A stretch of DNA of 64,000 bases from Capronia americana (GCA_016110215.1 JADWQD010000010.1:1426001-1490000); one strand, 5' to 3'; shown: positions 9,638-20,390, counted from the stretch's first letter. The notes: a model not told the origin generated them from the sequence alone. A program made the numbers and translations.

Positions 9638-12331
9638 ATGGCGTGCTGCGTCTTCACCGCGTACATCATGAGCCGGATCATCAAGGCCTGCGAGCTGTTC
9701 GATGTTCGCCTCCTCGAGGTCAAGTACAATGACTCCGACTTGGATGCATATTCAGCCTCTGGCTTCCAGCCTGTCTTCGACAAGCAGAGGGTCACTACAT
9801 GGGGAGCAGCCGCCGCCATCAGTGCCGCCCGCGGGAAACAAATACCTGCGCAAACCGAGCGATGGGCCACCGTGCGACTTCTGATAACTGGTATGACTTG
9901 CTCTGCTTGTGCGTCAACACTGACGCACGCATTGACATCCCATCCATCCGTCTCGCGCGCAAAAATCTCTGTGCCATTGTCACGCGCGACGGTAGTCTTC
10001 GAGCCCCGAAAGGCATCGACAGTGGATTTGATCTCTGCCATTGAGGATGTGGGCTATGGTGCTGAAGTACTTCAGCAGGGAAATGGCGGCTCCGAACAGA
10101 ATCTACGCCTTGTACAGAACGAAGAGGAGCTCCAGGCTCTCAAGAACGCGTTCAATGGTGCTGCGAAATGGGCAACGGTTACTTCGGCGCTCGACTGGAT
10201 GACGAAGGTCGGGATAGAAGGCCAACTTCAACGGCTACTGGTTGTGGTTTCCCATTTTGGCGCGCTGGCCATCGCCTGTTACGTTCAAGGAACTCATGCC
10301 AGATGGATCCACCGCAACGCCTGGGCAAGCTGCTACTCTCGGAGACGACTCCAGATGCCCAACCTTAACATGGATTCTTTGCTGTCACTCTCACTCAGCC
10401 TGAGCATCATTTTGTCATTCTTCAATATCGCGCTCGATGGTCCAGCAAATTCCCAGACGAAGACGTACTTCGCGACGGCGTCTTTTCTCACTGTCGTGAT
10501 TAGTGGAGGAAGGTACCTCGATGTTACACTGAAGAGACAAGGTGCAACATCATTCACCCGTCTTTACGGCCTTCAGAGAGAAATCGAAATGGGGACGGTA
10601 ATGGTAGAAGAGACGTTGCGGCGGAATGGAGACGAAGCAGAGGCCGAAACGTGCGAAGCAGTCCTGACGCCTTGTCCGTCAAGTCTCCTCGCACCTCTTG
10701 ATACGTACCACATTCCCCCTCAAAGCCTCATCCCGTGCAATAGCTACATCATCAGGGGGAGTTCATTGATCGACGAGTCCAATATGACCGGCGAGTCGGC
10801 GCCGGTTCGAAAGAGCGTCGGCGACATGCTCATGTCGGGGACGCGCAACTTATCTGCCGGGGTTGTCGCAGTCGTTCTGAAGGAACAGAGTGAATCTAGT
10901 TTGGAGAAACTGGTTCAAAGCATTGAAGAAGCGACCGAGAATAGATATAACGGCGCAGGCTCTGGCAACGGGCCCGGCTCTGCGGTTGCCGACGTGATGA
11001 TGCGGTATTTCGTCTCGGCCGTTCTCATCCTCACTGTCGTGGGATTTGTCGCGACTTACAGTCTGTCATCGCAGTGCTTGTCGCTGATGGGTCGAGTCAA
11101 CCTGGCATGTGAGCGAGCAATGGCGATTCTTGCAGCGGCTTGTCCGTGCGCCATCGGCCTTGCCAACCCCTCTGCCATCATGGCCGGCGTCGATGCGGCT
11201 TATTTCCATGGGATGCTACTGCCCGGCGGCGTCAGAGCTCTTGAAGACCTAGCTCGCCTTACCCATCTAGTGCTGGACAAGACGGGGACGCTGACCGAGG
11301 GAAAGCTGCAGATTTCAGAGGCGTTCTTCACCGAGCCGCTCAGTTCAGACCCCGAGAAGATGATGTTATGCTACAGTCTCCTCAGCGCGGCGGAAAGGGA
11401 TGAGGCGCAGAGGCACCCAGTGGCACGAACGGTGTTTCAATGGTGTGTCAAGAAGCTTCAAGCGTCGTCTCACTTGGCCGAGAGCACCGTCGAAGCGGGC
11501 ACTTCACCGACGCGAAATGTCTCCAACACCACAGGCAAAGGCGTGGTTGCGGAGGTGCAGGGACACGACAACATTTGGTACACCGTGCACATTGGCAGCA
11601 AGCGCTTTCTGTCAGAGCACGATATCTCTCTTGCGCCATCGACACAACTTGCCACTGCCCGGGGAAGGACGCAGGTGCATTTTGCCATTGACGGAAGTTA
11701 TGCAGGCAGTTTTGTGCTGCAAGACACCATACGTCAGAACGCATCCGCCGTGGTTGAGTCGTTGAAGGAACTTGGGCTCAGCCTGACGATGCTGACTGGC
11801 GACTCAGAGCTCGAAGCCCGCCGAGTATCATCGCAGCTGCACATTCCAGTTCTGGCGGCGAAATCACTTCCCCACGAGAAGAGGGACCTGGTTGTCGCAC
11901 TGCAACGTGCCTCTTCTGGGGGCACAACGAACAACACCGTGGCAATGCTAGGCGACGGCCTGAACGACGGACCAGCACAAGCCGCCGCCGACGTCGGCAT
12001 TCTGTTTTCATCTTCTCCTCTCTCGTCCCGCTCCTCGGACTCGGCATCCTCCTTGGCAATAGGCACCTCGGCAGCTGATGTGATTGTCATGACATCCGAC
12101 CTCGCGGCGGTACCGAAGCTCATCACCATTGCAAGGAAGACAGTGGCACAGGGAAAATGGAATACACGGTGGGCGGTGCTGTACAACGCAATAGCAATTG
12201 CACTGGCCATGGGCGTGGGCCAGCCCTTTGGGTTGAAGAGTCCTGATGCGTCGTCTGCTGGGATGATGATGGCATTTTCGAGCATCACTGTGCTGGCCAT
12301 GAGCTTACACTTGCGTCAGCGACTCATATGA
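9638..12331 (+). CDS. P1B-type heavy-metal (copper-like) ATPase
   Basis: A single exon of 897 residues. One N-terminal heavy-metal-associated domain carries MTCSAC (residues 86-91). The membrane metal motif CPC lies at 502-504, the phosphorylated Asp in DKTGT at 547, an HP pair in the nucleotide-binding domain, and GDGLND near 772-777. The TGES actuator motif is present. Such pumps move Cu+ (or similar soft metals) out of the cytosol at the plasma membrane or into the secretory path. Odd features: the stretch before TGES lacks the usual acidic residues of the GD..PG..P.DG consensus, and only one metal-binding domain is present. The ATG at 9638 is the first after an in-frame stop at 9572, but an undetected upstream exon is possible. 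No metal-related neighbour is seen. Confidence 0.92.
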   Translation: MACCVFTAYIMSRIIKACELFDVRLLEVKYNDSDLDAYSASGFQPVFDKQRVTTWGAAAAISAARGKQIPAQTERWATVRLLITGMTCSACASTLTHALTSHPSVSRAKISVPLSRATVVFEPRKASTVDLISAIEDVGYGAEVLQQGNGGSEQNLRLVQNEEELQALKNAFNGAAKWATVTSALDWMTKVGIEGQLQRLLVVVSHFGALAIACYVQGTHARWIHRNAWASCYSRRRLQMPNLNMDSLLSLSLSLSIILSFFNIALDGPANSQTKTYFATASFLTVVISGGRYLDVTLKRQGATSFTRLYGLQREIEMGTVMVEETLRRNGDEAEAETCEAVLTPCPSSLLAPLDTYHIPPQSLIPCNSYIIRGSSLIDESNMTGESAPVRKSVGDMLMSGTRNLSAGVVAVVLKEQSESSLEKLVQSIEEATENRYNGAGSGNGPGSAVADVMMRYFVSAVLILTVVGFVATYSLSSQCLSLMGRVNLACERAMAILAAACPCAIGLANPSAIMAGVDAAYFHGMLLPGGVRALEDLARLTHLVLDKTGTLTEGKLQISEAFFTEPLSSDPEKMMLCYSLLSAAERDEAQRHPVARTVFQWCVKKLQASSHLAESTVEAGTSPTRNVSNTTGKGVVAEVQGHDNIWYTVHIGSKRFLSEHDISLAPSTQLATARGRTQVHFAIDGSYAGSFVLQDTIRQNASAVVESLKELGLSLTMLTGDSELEARRVSSQLHIPVLAAKSLPHEKRDLVVALQRASSGGTTNNTVAMLGDGLNDGPAQAAADVGILFSSSPLSSRSSDSASSLAIGTSAADVIVMTSDLAAVPKLITIARKTVAQGKWNTRWAVLYNAIAIALAMGVGQPFGLKSPDASSAGMMMAFSSITVLAMSLHLRQRLI

Positions 12332-12719
12332 GAAGGGTTGAACATCGAGCTTTGCGAGTCCCAAGCGAAATTAGTCGAGCGCTAACGATATGGACGAAAT
12401 CAAGATTGGAACGTCTCAGTATGAACGCGTGAGTTCAAACTTTCGCAGTGACACTGGCGCAAAGCAATGGCTGTCCTTATGACGACTCGGGACACCCGAA
12501 ACGTCTACCATACTTAGTACGGGGATGCCTGGGTGGTACCCAAGGAAGACATGCAGCAAATCAGCGACACGTAATTGATATTCCCCAGATGTCACTACTC
12601 GTATAACGACAACGATGCAGCCAATGAACAGACCCATGCCTACTTTGGTTGATATTTCCTCGCGGTGTGCTACAGTACTGGTTCCGAGTAATGTTCTGAC
12701 TGATCCTTGGTCGCCTGAA

Positions 12720-12738
12720 TTACTACTACTACTACTAC
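12720..12738. repeat. (TAC)n microsatellite
   Basis: Six perfect TAC units in a row, at 12721-12738. Confidence 0.8.
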
Positions 12739-13023
12739 TCTGTACTGTCTGTACTTACTGGCTCGTTAATCTTATTACGGGGCATTCAGTCTCATTGGCC
12801 CAAGCAGTGGAAAATGATTTGGTCGAGTAGCAAGCACGCACGCACGGCGTCGTAGACAAATCAAGAGGTGATTCCTCTGCTGCACAGGTATGTACTCGAA
12901 CGCAGCACTGTGGTGCGGTAGAGAGCCTGATGCATAGAAGACAATGCTTCCTCTCAGCCACGAGTATTAATCACTACACGCGTCGATCATTATAGTGGGC
13001 AAGCTATATAATTATAAGCACGA

Positions 13024-13040
13024 CTACTCGGTACGAGTAG
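13024..13040. promoter_or_regulatory. Inverted repeat CTACTCG-GTA-CGAGTAG
   Basis: Seven-base arms with a 3-bp spacer form a near-perfect dyad, the best-formed member of the CGAGTA family in this region. It could be a dimer-binding site; no factor is known to me. Confidence 0.4.
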
Positions 13041-13632
13041 CTTACTTGGTTTTATGCCTTGCCCACTCGTAGCTGTGCCCTGCCTACTCGGCTCCAAAGG
13101 CAACATCATGTCTCAGGCCAAAGCCACTGGTGGCACAGCTCCTGCGTAGATCCAACGGCGTCGTCTCCACCGTGATCGACACTCGAAAGCCTCCAAGGCA
13201 CAAGGCGTCGCAGGATCTACGCACTAGTACGAGTAGTAACTACTTGGGACCTGCCAGGAACCAGCGTGCCAGCCTGTGGTTCCTTTCCCCGCGTCATTTT
13301 CGCTGAGCAGGTGGTGCCGAGTGAGCGAGAACCGGGCAAGACTAGGCGCCGTGACGCCTTGACGCCTCATCCTCCTTTTCAATTTCAGCAGCCCTGCAAG
13401 TAAAAGACGAGTAGAATACTACCTACCACACTAGTACTTACATACTCCGTTCATTCTCGTTGTTGCCTGCCAAAGCCTCGTAGATCTACACACGGTACTC
13501 ATAACTATGATATCCGGATGGGCATCCCAGATATTCTCCTGCTCCTACTCCCCCTCGCAGTGACCTGCACACGTCTCTTTCATACACCTCACATTACTCG
13601 TCCTCGTCAGACTCTGTACGAATTGCTCAGGT

Positions 13633-13664
13633 GCTCAAGCGCTGATCTGCTCAAGCGCTGATCT
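13633..13664. repeat. 16-bp perfect tandem duplication
   Basis: GCTCAAGCGCTGATCT occurs twice without a gap (13633-13648 and 13649-13664). Confidence 0.85.
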
Positions 13665-13811
13665 ACCGATCTACTGATCGCCAGAACATTTCGAAGATCA
13701 GCGTGGCAGGTACTCCACCAGCGCAGGCATGGACCCGTCGTCTGGCGGCTGCGCGGTCATAAAAAACTTGGATGAGCAGATGCGTTCTCCAAATTGTGTT
13801 TCACTTGGTTC

Positions 13812-13872
13812 CTGGCCTTGTCCTTGTCCTTGTCTTGTTCCTGGTCGTGGTCATGGTCGTGGTCCCGATCCT
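13812..13872. repeat. Hexamer microsatellites (CCTTGT)n and (GGTCNT)n
   Basis: A short run of CCTTGT-like units passes directly into GGTCGT/GGTCAT units. Both are imperfect and lie in noncoding DNA. Confidence 0.7.
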
Positions 13873-14742
13873 GCTCCTATTCGTGATGTGTCTACGAATA
13901 GGATACCGACCCAGGGCGTAACGTATGTCACGCGTACGAGTGGTAGTACCACGCGTCGAATACAAGTACCAAGCACGAGAAGTAGAGAAATATCATTCAT
14001 ATGCATGGCATGGCGCGCTCGTGGGAACGGGCTGTGAGGTGAGTGGTGACAGACAGTGTCCCGTGGACTGCGCACGCTTGGTCGGTTCCAGCTTCATCCG
14101 AGTACACAGTCCTCGAGTAGCCGAGATTCCAGTGAGTGAGTCGTCCCACCATACCCTCCAGATCCTCGTCTCGTTCTGTGGTACTCCGTACGATGCCATG
14201 CCTACCAATGGCCCGTCTGGCATTCGCTCCGGCCCCTGGCTCATCTCGGTGGAATGCCGCTTCGAGTCTACCGCCAGTCTACCGTAAAGTCTATACAAGG
14301 ATCATGGAATTGTGCTGGAAACCCCATACGAGTTACTATCATGCTCGTAACAGCAGGAGTACTCGCACTGTGGACCGACTCCCGAGTCGCCGGGTTCCCT
14401 GATACTCGTACTCACTAGAGGAAATTCAACATGGCCCTTGCAAGCGATCGACGCAGGTACTCGAGCCACTCGCTGTCCATGCTTCTCCAGTCTCCGCCCA
14501 TGGGCATGACGTCGATCGGTGCATAAGGCACGATAGAGCCTTGCAGGGCCGCGCAGAGACTTGCTCGTGGAAGCCATGACGGCGAGTTGGGCTGATGATC
14601 GTCGTCACTCACAGACGACTTCCGAGCTGAACAGTTGGAAGATCCTGGATGAATGGAGTGGCTCATGTCTCAACTGTATGGTCGATCCCAGGGTTCAGTC
14701 AGCTAGCTACTCGAGCTCTGGCGAGAAAGGGGAGCGTTTGTG

Positions 14743-14748
14743 TATAAA
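14743..14748 (+). promoter_or_regulatory. TATA box of the hydrophobin gene
   Basis: TATAAA sits 169 bp upstream of the hydrophobin ATG and is followed by a pyrimidine- and CA-rich leader. This is a plausible core promoter for a strongly expressed secreted protein. Confidence 0.55.
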
Positions 14749-14911
14749 GTCGACACAACCCGTCTGGCGATTTCTCTATCCATCGCAGTTCCAACGCACC
14801 CTCAGTCCATCACAGTGTCTATTGCTCACCAGATCCAGCCGCCTCTCAACATCTCAAGCCGTACCTTTTTGCTCTGCCCCCACAACCAATCTACCTCCAA
14901 ACCACATCAAA

Positions 14912-15350
14912 ATGCACTTCTCTACCGTCGTCATTGCCTTGGCCGGCGCGAGCACTGCGCTGGCATCTGCCATCCCAGGCAAGAGTACGCTCATGGACCG
15001 TCAAGCGGCCGTCACTCTTTGCACCGGCGCCGACAGTTCTGCTGTCTGCTGCGCCACCGATGTACTCGGTGTGGCTGATCTGGATTGTGCACCACGTATG
15101 TCCCATCCCCAAGCAAACACAGTCCACACAATCCGCAACATGTGAAACTGACTCATTACTACCAAACAGCGCCAACTCCCCCAACAAGCACCGACGACTT
15201 CACCAACATCTGCGCCGCCATCGGCCAGCAGGCCCGGTGCTGCTTGCTGCCTATTGTGAGTTGTTGCCCTTGGTGTGTAGTGTTCTTAGCATCGCTAACG
15301 TTCCTGGATAGCTTGAACAGGGTCTCATCTGCACAAACCCCGGCAAGTAG
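14912..15350 (+). CDS. Class II hydrophobin
   Basis: Three exons (14912-15095, 15170-15255 and 15312-15350) encode 102 residues; the introns are 74 and 56 bp, the second with a GCTAAC branch point. A signal peptide (about residues 1-20, cut near ALASA) leads to eight cysteines at 37, 46, 47, 59, 76, 85, 86 and 97. The spacing C-X8-CC-X11-C-X16-C-X8-CC-X10-C is the class II pattern, although the first gap is usually 9. Class II hydrophobins are secreted and self-assemble into detergent-soluble amphipathic films on spores and hyphae. The protein is short, with almost nothing after the last cysteine. The unusually long upstream region suggests complex developmental control, which is inference. 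Confidence 0.95.
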
Positions 15351-15800
15351 ACGGCGGAGGTCATCGATGGACGTCGACTCCCTGCCACTACTGTTTTGGA
15401 TCGGAGAATTGAGTAGCATTGCACCTCGCTTTTGGACGGGTCGCGTGCATAAGGGCGGCGGCGGTAGGGGGTTGATGTCGGTGATGCATGCATGGTCTGG
15501 GCATTGTATGGAGGTAGAATGGGTGGACTGTTCCCGGTTGGCATATTAACGCCGTACCAAAAGTACCCTCGGGGTCGTAATACAATTGAATTTGTTGCTC
15601 GGTCGCTCCGCTGGTCTGATTTTTCATGCCGTGCTGTCATTGGATTCGAACACAAGCATGAAGCACATGCTCGAGATGCCGCTTCCTTGATATGGAAGGA
15701 GCTGGGACCGCGGCGAACACGGTCCACAGGCTGCGAATCCAGCATTGGCTGAACAAAGTATCCGTGTCTGTACCTGTACTACAGTGTCGAATGCGCCTAC
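15351..15800. other. Convergent intergenic region
   Basis: The 3' flanks of the hydrophobin (+) and DUF7703 (-) genes meet here. Nothing else is recognised. Confidence 0.5.
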
Positions 15801-16990
15801 TCACCTCATGGAGCGAAGGACCTCGGCGTACCAGACATCGGATTCTCGTCCCCTTGCTCTTGTTCTCGAAGACTGTTGGGAAGTCATGCGCATGATTCCG
15901 TCTTCCTCGTCGACGGCTTTTGTGGATGAAGACGATGCTTCGAGGCTGGGGTGCTCAGTGTGGTTGTGGTCGTCTTCTTTGATGTGCCCCATTATGCCTT
16001 TGTAGCTTGGATTCCACCGGCTAGGCTGCTCCATCGGTGAGATTCCTCCTTGCACCTCTGTTGCGCCCTGCCCGCGTATTACATCCGAGTCGATGACCTC
16101 TAGCGCAGTCGACCTATGAGTGGCATTGCCATTGACAAGGTCAACCAGTTTGGAGAGGATGTTGAGTTCAAGTTTCAGCTTGACGCTGTAGAAGAACCCC
16201 TTGAGGCTCTCCTGATAGAGCTGATAATGGAGAAACTGCAGGGCGACGATCACAATCTACATAGAAAGGCGTCAATCAATCACAGTCGGGGTCGAAATCT
16301 GAGACGATCTGGATCACTCACATCCATAGAAATAATGATGACGTTGATGGCGAAAAGCTGCCAGATTACCCTCCGTGTCTGAGCCTTGGAAATGATATTG
16401 AGAAACGTGACGGCCTTCCAGAGATAGAGTCCCGAAATGGCAAGTTCTTGCACACTGATGACGATCAACTGGATCTGCTCGATATAGTAATAGCCCTCGA
16501 AGAACGCTGGCCGGTCTGCATACGTGGAGCCGAAGTCCAGGACCACCACGATGGGGAGGATGGTGGCGCTGACCGTGATGATCATCCACTTTACGGAGCG
16601 GAGGATCACAACGTTGTCCAGCACCAAGTTGAGGCGCGAATACAGGACGAGAGACTGGCATGCGATCATGCACAGCCAGCCGATGTCGAGGATCGTCTTG
16701 CCAAACCACAGGACGCCGAGGTCGAAGTACGTCAACAGGATGCCCGTCGCGTAGCAGAAGACGCCGAAATTGCAGACACACAGGCTCCAGAAGTATAGGC
16801 CCTTCCATCTCTTGAACGTCGACACGACGAGGAGGACCATTTCCAGGGCATTGTACAGGGCCAACGCCACCGACAGGGTCACGATGACCGAGTCGGCTGA
16901 GTATTCGCCGGTGAAGGAGTTTTTCTCGAGCGCGGCTTCGTAATGGTCGTGGTTGGACCGTTCGACGAGGCGGTAGCCAGGGAAATCCAT
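15801..16990 (-). CDS. DUF7703 seven-helix membrane protein
   Basis: Two exons (complement 16322-16990 and 15801-16256) give 374 residues. The 65-bp intron begins GTGAGT and ends TAG. Roughly seven hydrophobic helices fill residues 35-260 (for example ALYNALEMVLLVVSTF and CQSLVLYSRLNLVL), followed by a hydrophilic, Ser-, Asp- and Glu-rich cytosolic tail. The SLVLYSRL and LRSVKWMII segments match the fungal DUF7703 family, which has a GPCR-like topology but no known ligand. The start is the internal ATG at 16990; the frame upstream to 17020 lacks an ATG. Confidence 0.88.
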
Positions 16991-18653
16991 TTTCGAGGTG
17001 TCATCGGGGCGTCGTTTCACACGCGAGAGGAAAAGGACATGGATCGGGACATGGAGGGCGATGACTTGAGGTGATCACTGCTCGAATTCAGACACCGGTG
17101 CTCTCTTTTCTGTACTTCTTGCTCCGGACTGTTGTTTTGTGGACGATGACTGCGACGAGAGCGGCAGCGAGGTCACGCGAGTCGCGGACGACGATCCGAT
17201 AGCGATCAATCGCTCACCTGTCTCCTACCCTAGGCCGCAGGGCTGAAATCGGAAAATGCCTGCGCCCAGCATGGCGTGGCATGGCAAGGCAACACGACGA
17301 TAAGGCTAACGCTCATAGCTTCCTCTGTTTTCCAATGAGTTGATTGTGACTACTGATGCTAGCGAACCTTCGTGTGAGCTCTGACAGCCAGGAAATGAGG
17401 GGGCTCGGGTGGGACAGTCAATCAACTTGGCGTTCGTATCTCAGTGTCGACGCCCATTAGTAGAGGAGTTATCGGCTCGCCTAACCTCCAAAGGCTCAAA
17501 AGGGTTTCTGGGCTTGATGCCTCGCCGGTGATAGAAACGTCACTTGTCACAACGGTCCGCCGCAGCTTCCCCAGTGCGTGTATGCTCCAACGTGGTAGCC
17601 AGTCGTGCCAGTCACGCCAGTCTCCGTCGCTTCATCTTCAGCCATCCTCGCTCATTTATGGTTGCAAATGCTTGAGCCGAATTCGTGCTCGAGGCGACAT
17701 AAATGATCTGAAAGTTGACCTGGGAGAGTCGCACCTACTTGTGACACTGGCGCCGGCATTCTTCAGCATTACGGATGTCGTCCTTCTTGGATTGAACAGT
17801 CCATCAAAATTACAATGCTCCCCTGCACGCTTGCGGAGGGCGGACTGGACGTCGGGATTTGAGCCACGACCGTCTGCTTCATCACCTCAAGATGAGATGG
17901 GAGCAGAGCCTCCACTGGCTGAAGCTCCTGCTCGCTCTTTGGGCTTCCATCGACCACCAACACCAGCCGCTGCCAAGGTGTCGTGCACCAGCGGTCTCTG
18001 ATCGATCCCGCCGCGTTCCTTTTAGTAAATGGTGGTCGACTGGCGTGTAGATCCATGAAAAGTTGTGGGCCTCTTAAGGATACAGATGATGGAGACCAGT
18101 ACACGCCGGCTTAATTGAGGTAGACACATTGCTTTTTCACGTAGCAATGTTGGCGAAGTTGATGGGGGAATTCACACTGCGCAAAATAGGCATCGCAACG
18201 GAGGCGGTTGTTACAATAAGGAAAGGGAGTTTGATTGAATGAGAGGTCCACTAGATATCGGTGAATGTGAATGGTGATGGCTACCGTGGTCGTCAACAGG
18301 GAGTCTGTAGATGTGACTGGGTGCTTGCTGTGCAAGGCAGACCTCATCTGGTGTCATTAGGTGTAGCGACTGCGATATGAGTTGAGCATGGATAAAACAG
18401 CTCCATCGAAGACAAATAAGCATGACAGAATCATTCGAAGACTGCTGGATTCACAGCGGTGACTAAAGAGATTGAAGATGAGAGGATCATTTCTCACTAA
18501 AGGTCCCTCTGATAGATGTAACTGTTAGGTAGGTTCGAAGCATTAGAGAAGAGGAGAACTGCTCAGCTTCGTGATGGAAACGAGGTCAGTGGGTGGTAGT
18601 AGACGATTTCACCAGAGTCTCTGACCTGCAGTCGTCGCCTTGCTGTTCCCAAT
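16991..18653. other. Gene-free stretch, DUF7703 to CocE-like hydrolase
   Basis: About 1.66 kb. A 185-codon open frame at 17444-18001 starts at GTG and shows no domain, so I do not call it. A 49-bp segment at 18324-18372 has an imperfect partner at 26344-26392. Confidence 0.55.
18324..18372. repeat. 49-bp dispersed repeat, copy 1
   Basis: Matches 26344-26392 in the same orientation at 39 of 49 bases, with the core GCAAGGCAG..CTCATC..GTGTCATT. Origin unknown. Confidence 0.5.
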
Positions 18654-20390
18654 CTAGGCTGTTTCATCGACGCGCGGAGCAATAATAGGCAGTAGAAGCG
18701 ACGAGCTTGTCTCACCACCTGTATAAATTGTCGTCTTTCCACCAAATTTCTCCACTGGTCTGTCGTACGGATCGTTGTGCAGGAAAGGTCCACTGCCCTT
18801 GGACACCCACGCCTCGTTCAATCCGTCAGGTACTTCTCGTTCGAAATCTTTGCCTGCAATTTGAAGTGACAGCGTAAAGCCCGCAGGCAGGATGATGCAG
18901 GTTGGCCAAAGCTCGATGTCCAATTCATATATCTTTCCCGGTTCCAAAGGCTGTTCTTCGTCGTGGGTGTGATATGGTCGATATGGCTTTGTCAATTTAG
19001 TGTCCAGTTTGCGGTGCGAGGCTCTAAGGCAGCCCTGGGACAGAGGAGTGTGGGGGTCAATTGCGCCTTGAAAGTCGACCTCAATACCGTCGGCAGAGAA
19101 GGCCTGAAGAGTCAAAAACAGGTCCATATCCGTTGTGGTGGAAGAAGCATAGATCTTCGCCGAAAGGGGGCCTGTAATTTCTGTTTCGGTGGGAGTCGGA
19201 GCAGTCCGAAATGTAAGAGGCGTGCCGAGTGCCTCAAAAGCTAGAGAGGTGGCGTTAGCTGCTGGCTGCGCTTTGATTTTTGCTTCATTGTCAGCGGCAT
19301 CAAGGTAGAATGTCGTCCACTTGGTTGAAGGCAGTGGCCACGCATTCTCCTTGCGAAGAGGGAAATCTTCGCTGAAGGGTCGTCGGATGTGAAGAAAGAC
19401 AGGCGGCTCTTTATCCCAGCCGTTATCTTCGCCTTTGAGGAAATGATCGAGGAAACGCTTCTGAAGAGCCACGCCCTGATCAAGATAGAACCACTCTTCA
19501 TGTCTGCCGGGGTGGATCTGTAGCCATTTCTGTTTCGACGCTGCCCGAACGTATCCCTCCGTGTTTCCGCGGCCATGTTGCCCCCAGCCACCCCAGTTCC
19601 CTGCGCTGAGAAACGGCACTGTCACCCGCTCCCAGATTGGGGAGCGGTTTCGATAGTACTCGTCATCGAGTGGGCGCGCCAGGAGCTCGAGGAGGTGGAC
19701 TTTACGAAGTTTCGCCAATTCAGCATCGGTCAAGATATCGGGCCCGGTGACAAGATCCTTAAGCCAGGGGTCGAGATAGCTCCTGGGATTGCCGTGCTGC
19801 AATGGTTCGATCTGCTTCCGGTACCAAACATCGTAGTAAGCGTTACTGGCGATGCCTCCTTGGCGAGAGTTGTCGCGATAAGAATCCGCGGCCCCTTCCC
19901 ATGGGATCATGGCGGTCAAATGTGGCGGCTGAAGTGAGGCAACCCGCCATTGATTGATTGCATAGTAGGAAATACCGCTGAGGCCGACCTTGCCAGAACT
20001 CCAAGGTTGTGTACCAGCCCATTCAATGGCATGATAGAAATCAAGTATTTCACGTTCAGACATCAAGTCCATAAATCCCGGACTTCGTCCCGCACCGCGG
20101 GAGTCCACACGGACACAGACATATCCCCAAGGCACCCAGATCTCCGGGTCGACGGTCTCCCAGTTCATGAACTCGTGTGTCGATCCGGGGAGTACGTCGG
20201 GATGGTTCTTCATCATCCAGGCCCATTGCCCTGCATAGCCGACCGAGTATCTGAGGCCTTTGCCATAAGGCCCCAGAGTCATGATGACTGGAGCAGGGCG
20301 CTCGCTCTTTGGTCGGAAGACATCCGCGCGTAGGACAAGCCCATCGTCCATAGTCAGTGGGACATCTCGCTCAATAATCAGCTGGTCCAT
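18654..20390 (-). CDS. CocE/NonD-family hydrolase (X-Pro dipeptidyl-peptidase S15-like)
   Basis: A single exon of 578 residues. An alpha/beta-hydrolase domain (residues 1-330) contains the oxyanion and Arg segment VRVDSRGAGRSPG and the nucleophile elbow VGLSGISYY (Ser about 141). A C-terminal jelly-roll-like domain follows, from about residue 370 (GPLSAKIYASSTTTDMDLFL onward), as in cocaine esterase and Xaa-Pro dipeptidyl-peptidase. Family members cut esters, amides or X-Pro peptides; the substrate here is unknown. There is no signal peptide, so it is probably intracellular. It faces a Zn2Cys6 regulator and an ACS carrier across an 820-bp region holding an 11-bp repeat array, which suggests a regulated uptake and catabolic unit. 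Confidence 0.93.
   Translation of the reverse strand: MDQLIIERDVPLTMDDGLVLRADVFRPKSERPAPVIMTLGPYGKGLRYSVGYAGQWAWMMKNHPDVLPGSTHEFMNWETVDPEIWVPWGYVCVRVDSRGAGRSPGFMDLMSEREILDFYHAIEWAGTQPWSSGKVGLSGISYYAINQWRVASLQPPHLTAMIPWEGAADSYRDNSRQGGIASNAYYDVWYRKQIEPLQHGNPRSYLDPWLKDLVTGPDILTDAELAKLRKVHLLELLARPLDDEYYRNRSPIWERVTVPFLSAGNWGGWGQHGRGNTEGYVRAASKQKWLQIHPGRHEEWFYLDQGVALQKRFLDHFLKGEDNGWDKEPPVFLHIRRPFSEDFPLRKENAWPLPSTKWTTFYLDAADNEAKIKAQPAANATSLAFEALGTPLTFRTAPTPTETEITGPLSAKIYASSTTTDMDLFLTLQAFSADGIEVDFQGAIDPHTPLSQGCLRASHRKLDTKLTKPYRPYHTHDEEQPLEPGKIYELDIELWPTCIILPAGFTLSLQIAGKDFEREVPDGLNEAWVSKGSGPFLHNDPYDRPVEKFGGKTTIYTGGETSSSLLLPIIAPRVDETA

Larger units (their letters stand above)
12332..14911. other. 2.6-kb gene-poor region rich in CGAGTA/TACTCG motifs
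   Basis: No supportable gene; the short open frames here show no domain, intron logic or codon bias. It carries a (TAC)n run near 12721-12738, inverted CTACTCG/CGAGTAG pairs, a 16-bp tandem duplication (13633-13664) and hexamer microsatellites (13812-13872). It forms the long upstream region of the hydrophobin gene. Confidence 0.6.

Noticed and set aside
14561..15145. Longer frame through hydrophobin exon 1
   Set aside because: It reads through a clear GTATGT donor and starts far upstream of the TATA box. The spliced 102-residue hydrophobin restores all eight cysteines.
17444..18001. 185-codon frame
   Set aside because: GTG start, no domain, no typical intron or codon pattern, in a gene-free stretch.
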